NCBI GenBank assembly: GCA_028824685.1
Contig: JAPPCZ010000101.1
Span: 1 to 39,166, forward strand
Length of the DNA: 39,166 bases
Direction of reading: 5' to 3'
From: Candidatus Poribacteria bacterium
GTDB lineage: Bacteria > Poribacteria > WGA-4E > WGA-3G
Each line of letters opens with the position of its first letter. The first letter of the stretch is position 1. Below are positions 37,894-39,166 of the stretch, piece by piece. The notes below the pieces were generated by a model, which saw only the letters and a program-made list of their open reading frames with translations, searched no databases and was not told where the DNA came from. The position numbers and the translations under genes are program-made.

Positions 37894-37981
37894 TGTAGGT
37901 CGGGTAGAGCGAAGCGAAACCCGACATGCACGAGGTGATATGAACTACGTGTCGGGTTTCGTAAACTCTACCCGACCTACA
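37894..37981. repeat. Inverted pair of family B repeats
   Basis: TGTAGGTCGGGTAGAG (37894-37909) and CTCTACCCGACCTACA (37966-37981) are perfect complements. Inside, CGAAACCCGACA pairs with TGTCGGGTTTCG, separated by four or five mismatches. The 88 bases can form a long hairpin or cruciform. Confidence 0.85.
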
Positions 37982-38023
37982 AATATTCATAGAAATCCGA
38001 TATGATGCCTTTTCAATTAGAAA

Positions 38024-38064
38024 TGGTATAATATGTTGACAAAGCAGTATATTATAGATTTTAT
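38024..38064 (+). promoter_or_regulatory. Candidate sat promoter region
   Basis: Two overlapping candidates. One is an extended -10 (TGG TATAAT at 38024-38032) without a good -35. The other is TTGACA (38036-38041), a 17-base spacer and TTTTAT (38059-38064). Either would give a leader of about 70-105 bases ahead of ATG 38143. Confidence 0.5.
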
Positions 38065-38142
38065 TGAATTTTTAATTACTGATTCACACTAACTAATGTA
38101 TTACCTATATTTTCAGAATTAAACGTACTTAAGGAGAATTGA

Positions 38143-39166
38143 ATGATTAAACCACATGGAGCTGAAACCTTAACACCGCTTTACGTATCGGATGATGCAC
38201 AACGCGCCGAACTCACGAAGGAAGCAGAACAACTTCCGTCTGTCATGCTCTCTTCGGGTGCAGCTGCATCAGCTGTGATGCTTGCATCAGGATACTTCAC
38301 ACCATTAACGGGATACATGAATATTGCTGAATCAACAAGCGTTGCATCTGATATGAAACTGAACAATGGACTTTTTTGGCCTGTTCCTATCATGAACATC
38401 GTCCCTGATGATCAACTCACAGATGCGGTGAAAAATGCTGACCGAATTGCCTTACGCGATCCGAATGTTGATGGCAATCCGCCACTTGCTGTGATGAAGG
38501 TTTCAGCTATTGAGACACTTACGCCAGAACAGAAACAACTTATTATTGAAAAGACCTTTGGCACAACTGATCCTGAACATCCCGGTGTGCCTGCTTTTGC
38601 CGATGTTGGAGATAATGTGCTTTCCGGTTCTATTGAAGTACTGAACTACTCCTATTTTCCTGAAGACTTCCCTGACACATTCCGAACAGCCGTTGAAATT
38701 CGTGATGACATCGCTGCGCGCGGATGGGAAACAGTTGTTGCATTTCAGACGCGTAACCCGATGCACCGTGCCCACGAAGGACTCTGCAAAATCGCACAAG
38801 AGGCAGTCAATGCCGATGGTATTCTAATTCATATGCTTCTCGGCAAGCTAAAGCCCGGGGACATTCCTGCTGCTGTTCGTGATGCTTGCATCCGTACGAT
38901 GGTAGAACACTATTTCCCCGAAAATACCGTCTCTATCACCGGTTATGGGTTCGATATGCTTTACGCCGGACCGCGAGAGGCACTCCTCCACGCCGTTTTC
39001 CGTCAGAATTGCGGTGCATCGCACTTCATCGTCGGACGCGACCATGCTGGTGCAGGTGATTTCTATGGACCGTTTGATGCACAAAAGATTTTTGATACAA
39101 TACCTGAAGATGCACTCGAAATCGGTATCTTCCGTGGTAATTTCACCGTATGGAGCAAAAAGCGCA
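38143..39166 (+). CDS. sat: Sulfate adenylyltransferase (ATP sulfurylase), 3' end beyond window
   Basis: Activates sulfate with ATP to adenosine 5'-phosphosulfate. The 341 visible codons start at ATG 38143 with AAGGAG upstream (MIKPHGAETLTPLYVSDDAQ). The family signatures are QTRNPMHRAHEG with H208 and H211, and FIVGRDHAGAGDFYGP with H301. The N-terminal PUA-like domain (about 1-165) precedes the catalytic domain. The right edge cuts the gene, so a fused APS-kinase domain cannot be excluded. With the cysteine synthase in this window it indicates sulfate use; whether assimilatory or dissimilatory is not shown. Confidence 0.96.
   Translation, partial: MIKPHGAETLTPLYVSDDAQRAELTKEAEQLPSVMLSSGAAASAVMLASGYFTPLTGYMNIAESTSVASDMKLNNGLFWPVPIMNIVPDDQLTDAVKNADRIALRDPNVDGNPPLAVMKVSAIETLTPEQKQLIIEKTFGTTDPEHPGVPAFADVGDNVLSGSIEVLNYSYFPEDFPDTFRTAVEIRDDIAARGWETVVAFQTRNPMHRAHEGLCKIAQEAVNADGILIHMLLGKLKPGDIPAAVRDACIRTMVEHYFPENTVSITGYGFDMLYAGPREALLHAVFRQNCGASHFIVGRDHAGAGDFYGPFDAQKIFDTIPEDALEIGIFRGNFTVWSKKR

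Larger units (their letters stand above)
37689..38142. other. Repeat-filled intergenic region before sat
   Basis: Holds a D/E-type copy (37762-37811, inverted), a family A copy (37827-37852), an inverted family B pair (37894-37981) and the sat promoter region. No gene is recognised; the small open frame at 37728-37931 crosses the repeats. Confidence 0.75.

Noticed and set aside
1..39166. tRNA or rRNA genes
   Set aside because: I looked in the intergenic spaces for cloverleaf-type arms and GGTTCGAATCC-like T loops and found none. The T-box core contains a tRNA-binding motif but is not a tRNA.

Overview
The window is a gene-dense, AT-leaning bacterial chromosome segment. It has about 38 protein genes on both strands, no rRNA or tRNA that I can see, no CRISPR array and no transposase. 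Shine-Dalgarno sites are usually recognisable and several promoters match the sigma70 consensus closely. The mix of WD40/TPR/TolB-like propeller proteins, Gfo/Idh/MocA and sugar-isomerase-like enzymes, DUF1015, a DUF6785-like membrane protein and large numbers of short palindromic intergenic repeats resembles Candidatus Poribacteria or a neighbouring uncultured phylum. That assignment is an inference, not a search result.

Layout. (1) 1-2890, minus strand: the translation cluster infC-rpmI-rplT-pheS. A Phe-type T-box with its own terminator sits between rplT and pheS, infC appears to start with AUA, and a small three-helix membrane protein lies upstream. (2) 2891-4055: about 1.2 kb without a convincing gene, filled with palindromes and repeats. 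(3) 4056-8738, minus: a secreted TolB-like propeller, an ECF sigma factor, a MarR regulator fused to a ferritin-like domain (with a consensus promoter and palindromic operator), and an ABC-F ATPase. (4) 8803-12590, minus: an aminoglycoside/homoserine-kinase-like kinase, a type II restriction-modification pair, and a TPR lipoprotein. A 30-bp direct repeat flanks the restriction-modification pair and encodes the last codons of both neighbouring genes. (5) 12687-17782, minus: WD40 protein, TPR protein, holB, tmk. (6) 18206-22310, plus: two lineage-specific exported or anchored proteins behind a strong promoter and a long structured leader, then a sugar-isomerase-like protein, a possible PD-(D/E)XK nuclease and a cysteine synthase. 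(7) 22682-28803, plus: DUF1015, an unknown protein, an esterase-like hydrolase, a CinA N-domain protein, infA with a long N-terminal extension, a J-domain coiled-coil protein and an SDR. (8) 28844-32750, minus: a Gfo/Idh/MocA oxidoreductase coupled to a PIN toxin with two tandem paralogous candidate antitoxins, then an anchored surface protein. (9) 32875-39166, plus: a polytopic membrane protein, endonuclease III, a GT-C-like membrane protein and sat (ATP sulfurylase, cut by the window end).

Repeats. Short families recur between genes: A (GTAGGAGCGATCTCC type), B (GGTCGGGTAGAGC type), C (AGTCCCGTAGGGAC type), D (GGTATTCATACCGTTGATTT type) and E (a 50-bp copy pair). At 25688-25750 a D copy sits inside a C copy, which is direct evidence that D-type repeats insert. 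The observations most worth following are the MarR-ferritin-like fusion with its promoter/operator, the duplication bracketing the restriction-modification unit, the AUA start of infC, the Phe T-box, the two-antitoxin PIN module, the nested repeat, and the structured leader at 18243-18355.
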